Origin: Canna indica
Lineage: Eukaryota; Streptophyta; Magnoliopsida; Zingiberales; Cannaceae
DNA: 64,000 nucleotides
Direction of reading: 5' to 3'
Assembly: GCA_034359265.1 (NCBI GenBank)
Contig: CP136890.1
Span: 102,573,501-102,637,500 of the forward strand
How positions within the stretch are numbered: the first letter of the stretch is position 1; each line of letters opens with the position of its first letter. Both the position numbers and the translations under genes were made by a program. The notes beneath the pieces were generated by a model, which saw only the letters and a list, made by a program, of their open reading frames with translations, did no database searches and had not been told where the DNA came from. Positions 44,308 through 59,300 of the stretch are shown one piece after another.

Positions 44308-47300
44308 AAGCTTTGTTGAGTAATATATGGTGAGTAATTTAGGGATTTGTGCTGACTTTTTATTCGATGTTATGTTACTGTTCTCTGCTGCAAAACTGTA
44401 ATGTTTGGATTCCGTAGAAGGGGTTGATTTTTGCAAGATAACTTCACTCATTTCGATTGTCCACCTCCACCAGCACAGCATTTTCTAGTGGATTACATTG
44501 CACATGAACCGAATGCTAATTTGGCAATATTTTAGCTACGAATGACAACGTGCTGAGAGGTCTGAGGACTTTGCACGCGTTTTTCAATTTAATAACGAGC
44601 GGAATGACAAATAGATGTAAAATATAATATTCTAATGTCATCGTACATGGACTGTGAGCTAAAGCTTGTTATGCATATCAGTTGCTGTCCAATGTTGAAG
44701 AACAACGCCTGCTCACTTCTTTTTAGGGTTTGCCCTTATGATTTGAGATTGGATTGTGAAGGATCCCTGAATAATCTTGAATATACGGGACTTCTTTCAT
44801 GGTTTAGCATTATAGCTAAGTTCACAACTACATAAGGAGATTGGGGGTGAATATTCATGAAAATACATTTTATTCTTTTGAAGGTAGTTGATGGAAAAAA
44901 CAGTATTCTGGACATCTATTCAATTGTGCAAATCCAAGAATATCTTTTTATAAATACATGTTACATATATGTATTCCAGATCATCATTGCCATGCATATC
45001 CTACATCGCTGCATGCCCTAAGTACTGTAAAATGGAGCTTTACTCTCAATCATTATATTTATCTTGTGGCTTTCATCATCTTTCATTTTTCCAATAATTT
45101 GGTCCACAGTCAATCATTATCATGGACTTCTGCATGCTGTAATTTTTGTGAATCAAACTCTGACATTTAGCTTCCTAGCTATGCGGGATTATCTCTTTGA
45201 AATATAATTCCTTGATGAAGATAGGCTAATCATTTAAATTTCCAAGATTTAGTTTCTTTCTAAACCTAGTTCAAATTGCTACAATTGGAATAAGCTTACT
45301 GCTTTATTCTATGGGAAATCTTGAATTAAATTTTGTATAATGTCATTATTTTTCACAAATTTTTAGCATCTTAATGAGCATAGTTCTATTGGAGTTGTCT
45401 GATGAACTAATTGTATTACTACCACCTGTTCGAAGTCCTTAAATGAAGAACCATAATGAGAAGCCAGGGTTTTGACGTTGATTTACCTTCCAGAAATATA
45501 TGCATTTCACAGTAAGCTCCAATAGATTTAGTGGTGATAATATGTGTGTTTATCTATGATGTAATAGGGATGGTGACTGCAAAATAAATAATAGATTGCG
45601 GCAAATATTTTTAGTGGTAATTGGCAGGATGTGTATCTCTCTGTTTTATATTATATAGACAAGACCTAAAAGGGATTGTCGTACACATAGTTGATGATGG
45701 GAAAAACAGTTTTTCTGATGAAGGAAAAATCAGTTGGTGATGATGTAATCAGTAATTACAAGATGCATCATAAATTATATGAAACCAGAGGAGGATGTTA
45801 TATACATTAGCCCTATGTTTCTCAGTCCTTGTGCTCCTGTGGATATGAGTTTCTAATGACTACTATCTCTTTTCCTATTGTTGTCGTTACTCAGTCTAGT
45901 GTTTCTTATTGAGTTTCCAGAGATGTGAGAACATAAATTTTCGGATTTATATCACGAGCTATGAACAACAACAAAGAAACCATTGTCCACCTTTAACCTT
46001 ATAATATGTGCATTGGATATAGTTGCTATTCCCAGTGGGAAAAATCATTGTAATTTGGAGAGTCACTGTTATCCAATGATCTTCAAGATTTAAAGGTCAG
46101 TATATCCTGCATTTTGTTTGTGCTAGAATGAAGTTAGGTAGAATTTTGGCTATGATATAGTGCAACATAACTTTGCCTAAAGACCTACTTAAATCTATTA
46201 GCAATGTAGCATTCCATAGATGGATGTACATATTATGAAGTCAATATGATATTGCAATGATTGCGGAAAGTGCCAATAGTTATAAGTTACAATGCTAATG
46301 TGATTCACAAATATAAAACTTTTTAGAAGTCAATCATGTTAACCTGATTGAGATTTCTCATTATTCATCTTCCATAATACGTATAGAATTTGGTTTATCA
46401 TGTTGAAACTTGAAAGTATTATACAATATTTATTGCACCTATAGTTTATTGGAAGTTGACTCAACCTTGATGTTAAACAATATACTAAATTATTAACTTT
46501 TGCATAAAGAGGAGATTATACTATGCAAAAGCAGTTTATTTATATCTAATGCTTAGTCTCAAAAAGGTACTTGAGTGCTGGTCGTTAATTTACTTAAGTT
46601 TCCAGCTAAGGTTCCTTGTTTTCTTTTGTCACTTCATCCAATCAATGGAAGTTACTCATAGCAGTTGTCCTCCTGTTCTATTTGTTCTAATTACCTAGTT
46701 TTTTCATCATACCAAATTACCACCATATTTTACCGTCCTTCTATATTGCTTTCTCAATTAACTTTTCCACATTCTTTTGTGAAGGAGGAAGAGAAATTCT
46801 CCTGTGCCACAGATCTTATAGTTTTACACACTAAAGTATGATTCATTCCATAAGACTAAGAAAAATAACATCTTTTGAGGTTATTTTTTATAATAAAAAC
46901 TCGACAAATATTGATGCTTCCAGATTATTAGCTAAATATAGCCTATTTTTAATTTTTACATCAAGGTATACATCAAGTGAATTGTGATCATTGAGGATCA
47001 ACTTATGCTGATTGAGTCTTAAAAAAAAATAGGTCCAGTGCCATTGATAGTAGACTAGCTCAAACCTATGGTAATTTTTTTTCCTTAAATTTGATCATTT
47101 ATGAACTGATGATGATAAACATTATCTACTAAAAATCATAGAAATTAGCAGTTCTTTGAATTGTGACTAGCAATCCAAAACTGTTGAATGCAAGAAACTA
47201 AGCACACTAGTACCGGATTTTCCTGTTCACTATTAGCTGCAAAAATAAACTCTGCACACGGAACTATAGAATGCGAGAAACTCTGCACGCTGTGTACAGG

Positions 47301-49569
47301 AAGTTGAAGTATTACCATGACAAAATATACAGTTATATGCTTATGTTCCCACACGTGATGTATGCATATGTTGACATATATGTATACATAAAATAACAGC
47401 TATAAGTGGTTATATGTCAAAAATCATTCTGTATGAAGGAAAAAGTATATCACGGGTGGTGCTACCTAGTACATATTCTTGAAGTAGACTAATAAAAACT
47501 AAGATGAATGGTCCCTGCTTAAAGATAGTGGCTATCTCAAAATCAATGGCAAAATATATCTTTGTTTACGAAATTTTCTGCAGTAACCAAGCCTGAAATG
47601 TTTTTTCTTACCAAATTGATGTGGATAACATTATTACATCATGTGTACTATTTGTTAACCCATTACAATTTATAGGTATCAGGTGAGGCCAGAGCTGAGT
47701 TACTCACAGACATGTAAATAGCAGTTGGGAATGTTATACTTATCTTGTGATCTAAGGATGTCACCAAGTGTGGTATTTAAATGATGGATTTGGTTATTGT
47801 TAATCTTCAATTGTTTCTGTTGTAGGGGTACTTTCTGTGCCTTTATAGCCATCATAGACCATGGTTCTGTTCTTTTTCCTTTTTGATCTTTTTCATGTCA
47901 TGTGCATTTGTTATTCTTCTTTACAAGTTGGTAAACTTTGCATGATTTCAAATGTCAAAAGTGAAACATTATGAAGAATAGAATTAAGGAACAAAAAATT
48001 AGTTAAACTACAACTATGCTAGTTGAAGTCTTTATGATAAGTAAATCGAATGTTTGATAGGCATTGAAATGAAGAACTCAATGAACTACATGGCATATTG
48101 AAGAGTGAAGTGGAGATGAGTAAATGGGCATCAATAATGTGGATGGACTAAGTAGTTTATATGAATCATTTATTTGTTCTTGCAAGTTCAATTAAGTTGC
48201 TTATAAATTATTTATTTAATTTTACAAGAGTGAAGTTTCTTATTGTAGGCGAAAAACAAAAACAACAATGTTGATGTCATATTTAACAACGTAGACTTGT
48301 CTTGGTAGATGCAATCCTCAAACAAACAGTAAAGCCTAGTGGTATACGCAAGAAAATTCTTTAGGTTAAAGAAATAAGGTTGGATGGATCGATTGTGTCT
48401 TGTCAAGGAAGTGAATTAGGATTGTGTCTTGGAAACCCATTACTAATGCTACATGCAATCATGAATTTTATATGTTGCCTACTATCTTGCATGAGATTCT
48501 CATTGATTTATGTGCGCCTTTACTAAACTAATGCTTCTTTTTACTTCTAAAATTGTGTTCATCATGTTGCAGGTTCATTCACTTCTGTGCATGCAAGTGT
48601 GCTATTGGAAAGTTAAACATGTGGTTGTGAACTTTCTTGTTTCATCATCTCCTAATAGGCTACTAGCACTACTTTAATTGTAGAATTTTCATGCATTATT
48701 AGTTAGGTTCGAGCTTTTATTCAATGAAAACTACAGTCTTATTATCTCTTTAGCTTCAGTAGAATTTATTAATAGTTTAAATTGTCCTTACAGCTACCAG
48801 GTATAATATCCCTGTTAGTTCTGATTAACTTTTTTTTGTCATTGATTGAAAGTTGTTCATCTCTTTTGTTCAGTTGTTCAGTTTTAGAAGAAAAACTCAA
48901 CTTGTTTACAGATCTTCAGCCAAATCTTTCTTTAATTAGACAGATGAATCTGTTTTCTTTTCAGAAACATTCTATGGTATCATATGTTAATCCTTCCATA
49001 ACTTAGCCTTATTCTCCTACATATATTTAGCTCTTTGACTTAACCTTATTCTTCTACATATATTTCGCCCTATGAGAGCACTGTCTAAATTCAGCTGCTG
49101 GTGATGCCATTTAATTTAATCTAGTCCTTACAGGCCTACACCCCTGTGAATATATAACAAATAATAGGTGCAAGTGCAAGCACTTCATATAGATTAATGC
49201 TCAAAGACAGAAATATTTAGACTGTTACTCTTGTCCAATGAAGATTAAGCACCAAAGTTTCCTAGCTGAAAACATAGTATATATAGCCCATCTTGATTGA
49301 GCTTGTCCTTGTGCTTCCCATGCCTGCACCTAAGGAGAGATTAATTCTTATACCTTTCTTCCTTTCTATTTAATTTGTGCCGTCCACTTTTAATCATTTG
49401 CAAGTTGAAAATAAGGCAAAACAACCATCGTTCTCTATCTTATCTTGGACCTCCAATACAAAAACAACTTTGAAGCTTTATATTTCTCTCCCCACTTCCA
49501 AATCCTACTAGAATTCTGTGGTGATCACTAATTGCATTGAAACCCATATGAAGAGCTGGAGCGAGGGAG
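44308..49569. other. Long AT-rich stretch without recognisable genes
   Basis: About 5.2 kb with only short open frames on both strands, none resembling a protein family. It could be an intron of whatever starts at the GC-rich island, or plain intergenic DNA. The last few hundred bases should hold the YUCCA promoter. I saw no repeats with clear boundaries here. Confidence 0.45.
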
Positions 49570-51731
49570 ATGGAAGAGAACTCTTTGACCCAGTGTTTGA
49601 CTTTGACCTCATTGACCAGTATGGCATCGAAGGTTGATGTCAACGTGCTGGCAGGCAACACCGAGCAGTGCATCCCTGTGCCAGGGCCTGTTATCGTCGG
49701 CGCTGGGCCATCAGGACTTGCTGTTGCTGCATGCCTCAAAAAAAAGGGCATTCCCAGTGTGATTCTGGAGCGCTCTCACTGCATTGCCTCACTGTGGCAG
49801 CTTAAGACCTATAACCGCCTCCGCCTTCATCTCCCCAAGCACTTCTGCGAGCTCCCTCTCATGCCATTCCCTGCATGCTTCCCTACATACCCCACCAGAG
49901 AGCAATTTGTGAGCTACCTTGATACTTACACAAGGCAGTTCAACATCCGACCAGTGTTCAACTCCACAGTAGTGAGTGCAGAGTTCGATCAGCAAATTGA
50001 ACTGTGGAGGGTAAAGACAGTGTGCATGAAGGATGGGAAAGAGGTTGAGTATGTGAGCCGCTGGCTCATTGCAGCCACTGGCACAAATGCCGAAGAGGTG
50101 CTTCCAGAGATCAATGGCATGGAGGATTTTAAAGGTTCCATCATTCATACAAGCTCGTACAAGAGTGGTGATGCCTTCCAGGGGCAGCGGGTGCTCGTTA
50201 TTGGGTGCGGCAACTCCGGCATGGAGGTCTGCTTGGACCTTTGTGACCACAATGCACAACCTTCCATGGCTGTAAGAGAAGGGGTAAGTTTTGTTGGTCA
50301 TTCCTTCTATCTCCTTCATCCATCAACTCCTTGCAGCATAATTGACAATCCTATTCCTGGACTAATCCTCCATACCTTAGAAAGAAAGCTATAGCTTAAG
50401 TAGTTTATACCATATGATATAATTAACATAATCTCCATGAAAAACTATCTATGTTGTATATGAATGAATCATTATATTCCATTTTGGGGATGCTTCCTAA
50501 GTTATTGAGTAAAGTGATTGGTCATATCAAAAGTTGAAGGTGAGGTTGGAAGTTGCATTTTTCTCTTGTATTTTATTCACTTTATTGTATCAAGTAAGAA
50601 AAGGTAAGAACACTTTGGTTCATGTAAAGAATAGTCCATGGAAGCTTTCATTTTACAAGTGTAATCCAAGCTCCAATGGTTGATCAATTATGAGGTCAGT
50701 TGCCTTTGGGCACCATCTTTCTTTTGAATTGTTTTCTTCTTGCAAAGTTAGTGCTCAAAGCAATACTATCAATTTATGAGATGAATTATGTGGACAATAT
50801 GTAGCTAGTGAGGTCCCCATTGAATCAAGGAAAGATTAGTCTTGTCTTCGGACCAATGATTTGATGTTTTCATGCATGCATGTAGGCCATTTGTAATGAA
50901 AGATTATGCGATAAAAAGGTTGATTCTTTTTACCTGTATTCCTCTCTATCATCTTATGATTTGGATTCAACTGTAATCATCGCCAATCGCAGGTGCATGT
51001 GCTGCCGAGGGAGATTGTAGGCTGGTCCACATTTGGCCTCTCCACCTGGCTCTTGAAGTTGCTTCCAGTTAGGGTGGTCGACAGCTTACTGTTGTTGGTC
51101 TCCAGGTTCGTGCTTGGCAACACAGAGTGTCACGGCCTCCACCGGCCCAGGAAAGGGCCTCTTGAGCTAAAGTTGCTCACCGGCAAGACACCTGTACTTG
51201 ATGCTGGAGCTCTAGCTAAGATCAAGTCGGGTGACATCCAGGTTTGTTACCACAATGAAAGCCTCTAATCAAGTACGGTTCTATTAATGCATAAAGGTTA
51301 TAAGTTGCAATACAAAACTAGTAAATTTAGACCTCACTCTAAATTGCAGGTTCTTCCTGCTGTGAAACGTCTGACCGCATACAGAGCAGAGTTTATGGAT
51401 GGGAGAATGGAGGATTTCGACGCCACAATTCTAGCAACGGGCTATCGAAGCAATATACATACCTGGTTAAAGGTACAAAAGGAAGGCACAAAATAATATA
51501 ATTTATAACTTTTTCAGCTTTTGTCTGAGAGAATAGTAATTAAATTGCCAGGAGGGGGATTTCATATGCAAGGAAAGTTTGCCAAGGAGACCATTCTGCA
51601 ATGGTTGGAAGTGGGAGAGAGGCCTTTATGCTGTGGGGTTCTCGCCACGGGGCTTGTTTGGGACTTCCATCGATGCACGGAGGATTGCAGATGACATTGA
51701 GCAATGCTGGAATGCTGATGCAAACCAATGA
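49570..51731 (+). CDS. YUC: YUCCA-type flavin-containing monooxygenase (auxin biosynthesis)
   Basis: Four exons, all splitting between codons: 49570-50283, 50993-51241, 51350-51472 and 51552-51731, encoding 421 residues. FAD-binding GAGPSG is at residues 44-49, the FMO-identifying [11 protein letters not shown] at 187-197, the NADPH-binding GCGNSG at 212-217, and ATGYRSN in exon 3. The C-terminus carries [16 protein letters not shown]. This is the YUCCA arrangement. These enzymes convert indole-3-pyruvate to indole-3-acetic acid, the rate-limiting step of the TAA/YUC auxin pathway, usually at the ER or in the cytosol. The start is the first ATG of the long exon; the N-terminal 40 residues before the FAD motif are not conserved. 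All motifs are intact. A GA repeat (about 51819-51836) lies in the 3' flank. Confidence 0.96.
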
Positions 51732-53375
51732 TAACCTTCTATAGCGCCTTGTTTGTGTTCATATTGATCGACTGAACAAGCGTTGCCATCAGAGGTGACC
51801 GACTGACCGGCAACATATGAGAGAGAGAGAGAGGGAGATAGAGAGAAATGACTGCTGCAGTTGTCTTGTAATAATAAACTAAAATTTTGCATTGCCGAGC
51901 GTCGTTCTTATCTTACTATACCGTTTGATCTCGTATTCGGAGTAAAACTAATCTAGTAGTGAAGTACCATTGTGCTAAGATTTTGAGATGCTAGCATCAT
52001 TCTTATCTTAAGATGTGATTTAGATGATTGCATAATATAGTTCTAATCCCAATTTAGTTTGGTATAGTTTGCTGTGGCCAATTGGTTGGTTGCGTAGAAA
52101 TGAAAGCATCGCCATGAACAATACACAGAGAGAAACAGAATAAAATTTAACAAATTTAATTCGATTAATTGTTTAAAACATTCAGAGGATGAATGAGATT
52201 TAATTTTTTTCTCTAAGGATATCCATATTAACAACAGCATGAATCCTTACAACCAGTGCAACTATCATGGAAATATCCCAACTCAATTAGTTTCTTGGCC
52301 AAGTGTTGTTCTACGACCGGCACCCATCAGGATGTCAATAGTTCATCACAATCTCAAGAAGCTACTAAAACAATCAATGTCTGTAGTTTATCACAATCTC
52401 AAGAAGCTATCAAAAGATTTTTTGTACTAGTTTATGGACCAAATCCGCAGAGAATCCAGATGCATGGAAGCCTCGGTTGACCTATCTACCTGAAATTTTT
52501 AACTCGCCAATATAGCTTTTGCTAATTAAGATTACCAACTGTAATTAAGTGATCTGATTTGCTTGCAAGGATTAAAATCCCAAGTCTTCGTCAGACAGTT
52601 GGTCCACTTTTTATGCTGCAAGTACAGTTTGTAGATACGTATCCGAGCACACGTGACCTGCTAAATCTTAATCCGAGCACAAGTGCATATTGTAGGTCTA
52701 TTTTGACAGCCATCTCAATGTTTACAGGCTTACAGCTAAAGCATGCGTATCCCCTCCTTCTATCTCACTACCTATCTGATCATCTCCATTATAGCAGCCA
52801 CCACCCAACTCAGTATCTCCAATATTTAAAGATACATCTGCAGAAACCTAGCAAGTTAAAAAATGATGAAACGTCAAAATTATCAAAAAATGTATTGTCC
52901 GCCACGTAGCCGAGGAACACCATTGTTGTCATTAATAGGCAGTTGAATCCAAAACATGACAATTAGCAAACGTTCACACTAGCATAGTAACTTTGAAGAA
53001 TGACTCAAGCTGTGAAAATATCCATTATTTAGTTGCAAATTATCATTGAATTTAGAAGCATGGAATTCGGACCTTAAGTAATGTGTTCAGCTTGACTGCT
53101 GTTGATTCATAACATCAGAAAGAATGATAAATACGAGCCAAAATACTGAAATTGTACCAAGCCCCTGAAGTGAAATTGTCACATAGGCTGGAAATATCTA
53201 TTTTTTTTCTGACGTTACTAATGATAAATATCTCTGGCACCACCAGAACCTGTATATTGCAACTGTGGAAGTGTTGAAAGTTAAATTAGAATATTAAACT
53301 ATACCACTTCACCTTAATCCTCTGCCCGATAGATATTTGATCAAACTAAATTCATACATCCACCTCTTCAAAAGG
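51732..53375. other. Tail-to-tail intergenic spacer between YUC and ATR3
   Basis: It contains the probable 3' UTRs of both genes. A short direct repeat (ATCACAATCTCAAGAAGCTA) occurs near 52343 and 52390. No coding signal is recognised. Confidence 0.5.
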
Positions 53376-56300
53376 TCACGACCATGCCTCAATGTAAAAT
53401 CTACCAGCCTTCTCCAGTAGACGAAGCCATCTTGCAGCAGAATCTTTAGAGATCCCACTTTCTTCTGCAATAATATCTTCTATAGTTGAAGTCACATCTG
53501 CTGGCATCTTCGTGGAAGACCCTGCAATATATATTGCAGCTCCGGCACTCAGCAGACTCCAAATCCTTTTACTCTCTTCTTTCATCTTATGCTGGACATA
53601 TACTTTTCGTGGCTGATCTCTGGAAAAGGCAACAAAAAAACCGCCACCCTTATCTGCTGATAGCACCCCATCATCATGGGCATGAGACGACCAGAAATTC
53701 TTGTATAAAAAATCATTGTTTTGGTTCCTACATCCAAAAAAGAAGAGTATAGGAGCCACTGATCCAGTCAAATTCTGCATAGCGCGTTCCTCCACAAATG
53801 CACGGAATGGAGCACATCCTGTTCCTGGGCCAATGAGAATGAGAGGCACTGATGGTGGAGGAGGACGTAGGGCACCTTGAGTGACCAAAGCAGGAATGTA
53901 AACTCCTGTTTGCAAAGAAAATATCAGAAATACAAATCACCCATTTCAATTTGTGCTTATTCAAATCACTTTTCAATACTTTTATGTCACATGTACCGTT
54001 AGTTTTACATGGATCAAGTCCAGCTAGCCATGATGAGCAGAGGCCATATCGCTGTCTTTTGAAAGGAGTAGTCCACGAAACAATGCTCACAGTTATGTGC
54101 ACTTGGTTTGGATGAACTGAAGGAGAAGAGGAGATAGAAAATGCTCTTGTTTTTAGAGGAGGGACCAGCTGCACCAGCCATTCAAATGGCATCTGCACAG
54201 ATGGAAAATCCTCTAGTACCTGTGGTATAAATTAAAAGTAATGATAAGAATCCCTGCAGCATCAACTGCACATCTGTAAACAATTCTTTCAGGATAATCA
54301 GCATGCAAACCATTTAAGCTCAAATAAGCAACTAACAGTTCTAATTAAATACTGAACTAGATCACCTCTAGGACAGATCTTCGCTCTTTCTGATTGTACT
54401 CATATAGATCATCCCTCCCTTCTGGAGAAGCAAAATATTGAAGTTTTTCCTTTTCGTGTTCAGCTTCTGCATAAAAGCTCATGACCTATACAGCATATGA
54501 AATTGCAGAAAGATATAGTTGAAATTTCTCTACATCGTACAGTAAAATGAGAAAGTAAACCAAGTTCTATAATTATAAATTATTTGGTTATAACAATAAA
54601 CATATTCATAGGAAACAAGAGCTTTGTTCATTCATCTGAAGGATAGCCTGTTCATTCATCTGAAGGATAGCCTTAGAAGTCAATTCTTGAAAACATATAC
54701 TTAACAATGGTAACAGTGTACTACTGTAATGAATGTTTCTCTTCCTTCTACTTATATTCTTTCTTCTGAACACAAGTTACACAAGTTACACAAGTAACAC
54801 AACCAACAGCAGCATCAACTTAACAGGATCAGAAGGAACGGTAGAAGATGACCATAGCAGCAAACCTAATTTGGACCACTAACAGAAGCTACAGCATGCT
54901 AGAGATGTCCAGTGTTGAACCAGAACAAGCCAACAGAAGTGTTGAGGTAAAATGTAATATACACAAGTTCAAATATCACAATCCAAAAGTCATTAAGTGC
55001 CTTGGACAGGGTTGTCTTAGCTAAATCTGTGACTGCTTAGAACATAACGTGTGTAAGTTTCAACCATCAACATTTGTCGCAGGCTCAGTTCCTATATAAG
55101 ACCAGAAGTCCAAGTTACAACCTAAATGAGTTCCAATACGAATATCAAACGCCACAAAAACTGAATTAAATAAAACTTGAATCAGTTTGTCCATGATAAT
55201 AAGAACTGGTAAGTGCCATTTTAATGGTGGTAAGCTTCATTTTTTATTCAAGTATTTCTCCAATTCCTAACAATTAGTTCTCTGCTTAACCCATAGTTCA
55301 AATACCATAGATCATATAGGCTTCAGTAACTAATTTTACTCGTATGCCTAGCCTCCTCCCCCGCCCTCCCAAATAAGGACCTGTTCTTATATCCCTCGTG
55401 TTCCTCATGACTGAACAGATTGGCATAAACTAACATAGAACTGCAGTAGATAATCCATAACTGGTAGTTGTTTTTTAAAAAAAGAGAGAGATGGAGGTTC
55501 AGGAACCCCCCATAACCAGTAACTGTGTAACTATGAAATTAAACTTGCCTCAAAGAAGTAACGCCGAGGAGAAGCAGATGCGACATCCATAGTATACTCC
55601 ACGAAGCTTTTCAATTTAATAGGGTGCACCAAGCTCTTTGAGTGTCTACCAAGAGATTGATTATTTGATTCTCTGGGGATGACCTGAAGGATCAAAATAT
55701 TTGAACTTATCACAACCTATACGAAAAGAAAATTGATACAAGTATAAGATACACTTTATGTATTCATATCTTAGCATATATGACATCCACGACAAAGGTA
55801 TAAAATGTACTCACTATCCATGACATTAGAAAACTTCAACAATCACTTTATGTACTCATTTCTTGGGATATATATGACAGCTGGCGAAGGTATAAATGCA
55901 TATAAAGTAGATATACTTGGTGTAGTTAGATATCCACATAAAACTAATAGGAAAATACAGCATTGAGAATGAACTACCTACCGTGATGTAACAGCTTGGA
56001 TCCAGGTTACACCGTTGTATAAATGCATCAACAGCTGCAGGATTTTGACTTGGGAGTATCTCAAGAACATCACCCACTTGATAGTCAATGAGCTGAAGTT
56101 ATATTAGCAGCAGAGTTAGCAACTGCCTAGGAACTAAAGAATTTGAATATGTTCATTAACCAGCATGGACTTATTCTAAGTGGGATTTGTATGTAAAAAC
56201 ATAAACCAACTTAGATTTGCACAAGAAAAACTCACACTCGATGTAGTTTTGAATTCAAAGTGACGAACATCTCTACCATCAACCTCTTCTGTCAATCGTT

Positions 56301-59300
56301 GATTAGTTATCTGTCATTCAACCACAGGAAAGGTCCCAAATCAGCAACACAAAGAAACATACAACCCATAACAGATTAACAGACACCAGAATACCATAAA
56401 GATACATATCAACAAGGATGACGTCCTATGTAAGTTATCATAATTTCGAACATTCAAATGCGGGTTCCAAGTTTCAACAACCAAAATATTAGTTGGAATA
56501 CGGTATGAATTTCCCTGTATTGTTACTTTAAGTAGTGGGATGTTCTAGCAGAGAAGTTGTTCCAATCCGGTATGGCGATCTTGAATTTTGGAATAAACAA
56601 AGTAACAAACTGAATGTGGGAGTAAGGCTGCAAAATATGACCTCTCCTAACGCCAATGTAGTTCAAGGTTATCCGTATATGTTGGTGTATCCTCAAAAGC
56701 AATAATTATGTTTCCTACATGAGACGCCTTAAAGCAACCAAAATTTGCCCACAATATCTGATTCCCTGTTGAATGGCAGTGGTGGGACATTGATGGCAGT
56801 CTACCCTTCAATTGCAAAAATTTTCAAACTACTTATCTATAATTATATGCTACATAGTAAATATAGAAAATATGGTGTCCATTAAACAAGCTAGGCAACA
56901 AAGTTGGATATAAATCGAACAAAGAAATTTAATATGTTTATGTCATTATCTGAATCTAAAGAATATAATGTTTATATAAGTTGCAAATTGGTAAATTTTT
57001 CAAGCAACAGGATATCTGACCTCTAAATTTGTACTCATAAACCTTATCTAAAGGTGTTAACGCATTGGAGAGATGTGCCCATAATTAAAACAAAACCATC
57101 TAGTATGTAGCCAACATCATTTTAGAAACTTACTGATACAAACAAAATCTAAAACTAAAGTAACATGAATTAAAGTTCATTTACTCTGGACACAAATTTC
57201 TTTAGCAATCACAAATAAAACCAATTCTATTTCAAAAACAACTTGATGGTTTTGTCCTGGAACTCATGGTAAAGTTTCTTCTAAAAAATGCCAAAAGTAC
57301 ACATGATTTATTAATGAATAAACATGAAGGTAGATTACATTCCAATTCCAAATATTAACCAAGCCTAAATAGTTGGGATTTCACAGCTTCTTGTTGAAGA
57401 ATTGTCCGAATTAGAAGAGTCCTTGTACAATATAAATAGAACACCAATACATAGAAAAGGTTTGTACCATTTGTAAGAAATACTCCGGCCTCTTTTCATG
57501 ATAGTAAAACTGTGCTGGTGACATTGAAAGTGCACTCTCGATCACCTTCTCAGTATCCTTCAAGTCTAACACATACAAGGGTCATGATTCTTGTCAAAAA
57601 TGATAAGATCATTTATTGTCTATATGAAAATACTACATGCTCTGCAGCAAGGTATATGTTTCAGTTTAACATAAAATTAATGGTTTTGTAGCAACAACAA
57701 AAAATAAAATAAAATAGTTGTGTCTGGTACATTAGCAATAGCCTCGACAAGCATGAAATGTAACTATACCAGTTAATGCAACCTTTCAGAACTCACCAGA
57801 TATAGTTGAAAGTTTTGATTGGATTTCATCAGCAAAATGATATAAGACCTCAAATTTTGCCTGATCCAAACTTCTTTTAGATGGATCCATGATATCTGAA
57901 ACCCGAGGCAAAATGTATGGGTGCACTATATTCAGTCTCCTCCACAAGGATAACAACCATGGATCAAGAGCACCTTCATAACTGCAAGGAATAAAGTTTC
58001 CACATCGGTTTGTGTTTATTACAAGAAATCAACAAAATTCTGAAAGTGATAATAAAAGCAACAGGTTTATGGTGCAAGAATAAATGTAGGTTATTGACAA
58101 TAGAAATAAGCAATGTGCCCAACAAAGTCAATAGTAGTTCAACGAATGAGAAAAATACATCTCAGCTCTAGTTTAAGAAGTTTGTAATGTACGTAGAAAG
58201 AATCAAAGAAATGCCAGCAATGGGCATAAATGAAAACATACCCAGAAGGATGCTGATCATCTCCTAAGCCTTTTTCAATTAGAAACTCTGCTCCAAGATC
58301 AGAAAGCCTTTTGTCCAGTTTCTTTGCAGTAAACTGCAAAATAATTCCCCATATAAGTCAAGTGTGGCAAATTTGACATACTTAAGTTCCAGGTTTTCCT
58401 TAGGAGCATCAGTGCCCAAATCCTATTTCTTAAAACTATACTAAAACAAAGTACACGAACAAAATATATGTTTAGTTGTTTACTTTTATTCATCATTATA
58501 ACCATAGATTACTTAATAGGGCATGCTGAAGTTAAGATACGATCTATTGTGTAGATAAAGAGCACAAAGAAAAGATAGAGAAAGAGACGTTAAGATAGTG
58601 AGCTAACTGGCATAGGCGGTCAGAATAATCAGAAATTTCTACCTTCTTACACCACTAATAGGTGTAGTCAGTGGTTCTAGTGATCAACATGTTAAACAAT
58701 CTTGAATATTAACAACAATGCAATGACACAAGAAAGTCAAGCATAAGATAAATAGAAAGAACACGTGACCCAACTGGCCAAAGTCATAACAGGCTTACAT
58801 TATATTTCTGGTATCCTGAGTCACCCAATCCGAAAACAGCATAATGAAGTCCTTCCAACCATTGATTGCTTAGATTCCTTTGCAAAAGACTTTTCCAAAA
58901 GACCTAGAAATGTAACACTATATCAGACCTAGATCATTTCAAACTACCACCAATGTCAAAAAATATATCAACCTTCATTGAATCCGGTATATCACCCTGC
59001 CCTGTAGTGGAAACCACAAAAATTACAACCTTTTCATCTGGTAAACAACTCTGCAAATGAAGAAAGAGGTTTAAAATTTCTGAAACACTAGACGAGTCAC
59101 CAAACAAAAGGGCAGCAGTGAAGGTTGTATTTTTATGCGGAAATAAGATCAAAAGATAAATTTGTTATGAAGACTAACTGCACCAAAGTGGTCAATGGAG
59201 AGGACTTGGACTGAAGGGCAACCACCACGCTCAGCCTCCCTGCCAATACGCTCGGCAGCATCCATGGCATTCCCGGTCTGGGAAGCATAGAGAACTAACA

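Noticed and set aside
51626..51892. Minus-strand open frame over the last YUCCA exon
   Set aside because: Antisense shadow. The sense frame encodes the conserved YUCCA C-terminus.
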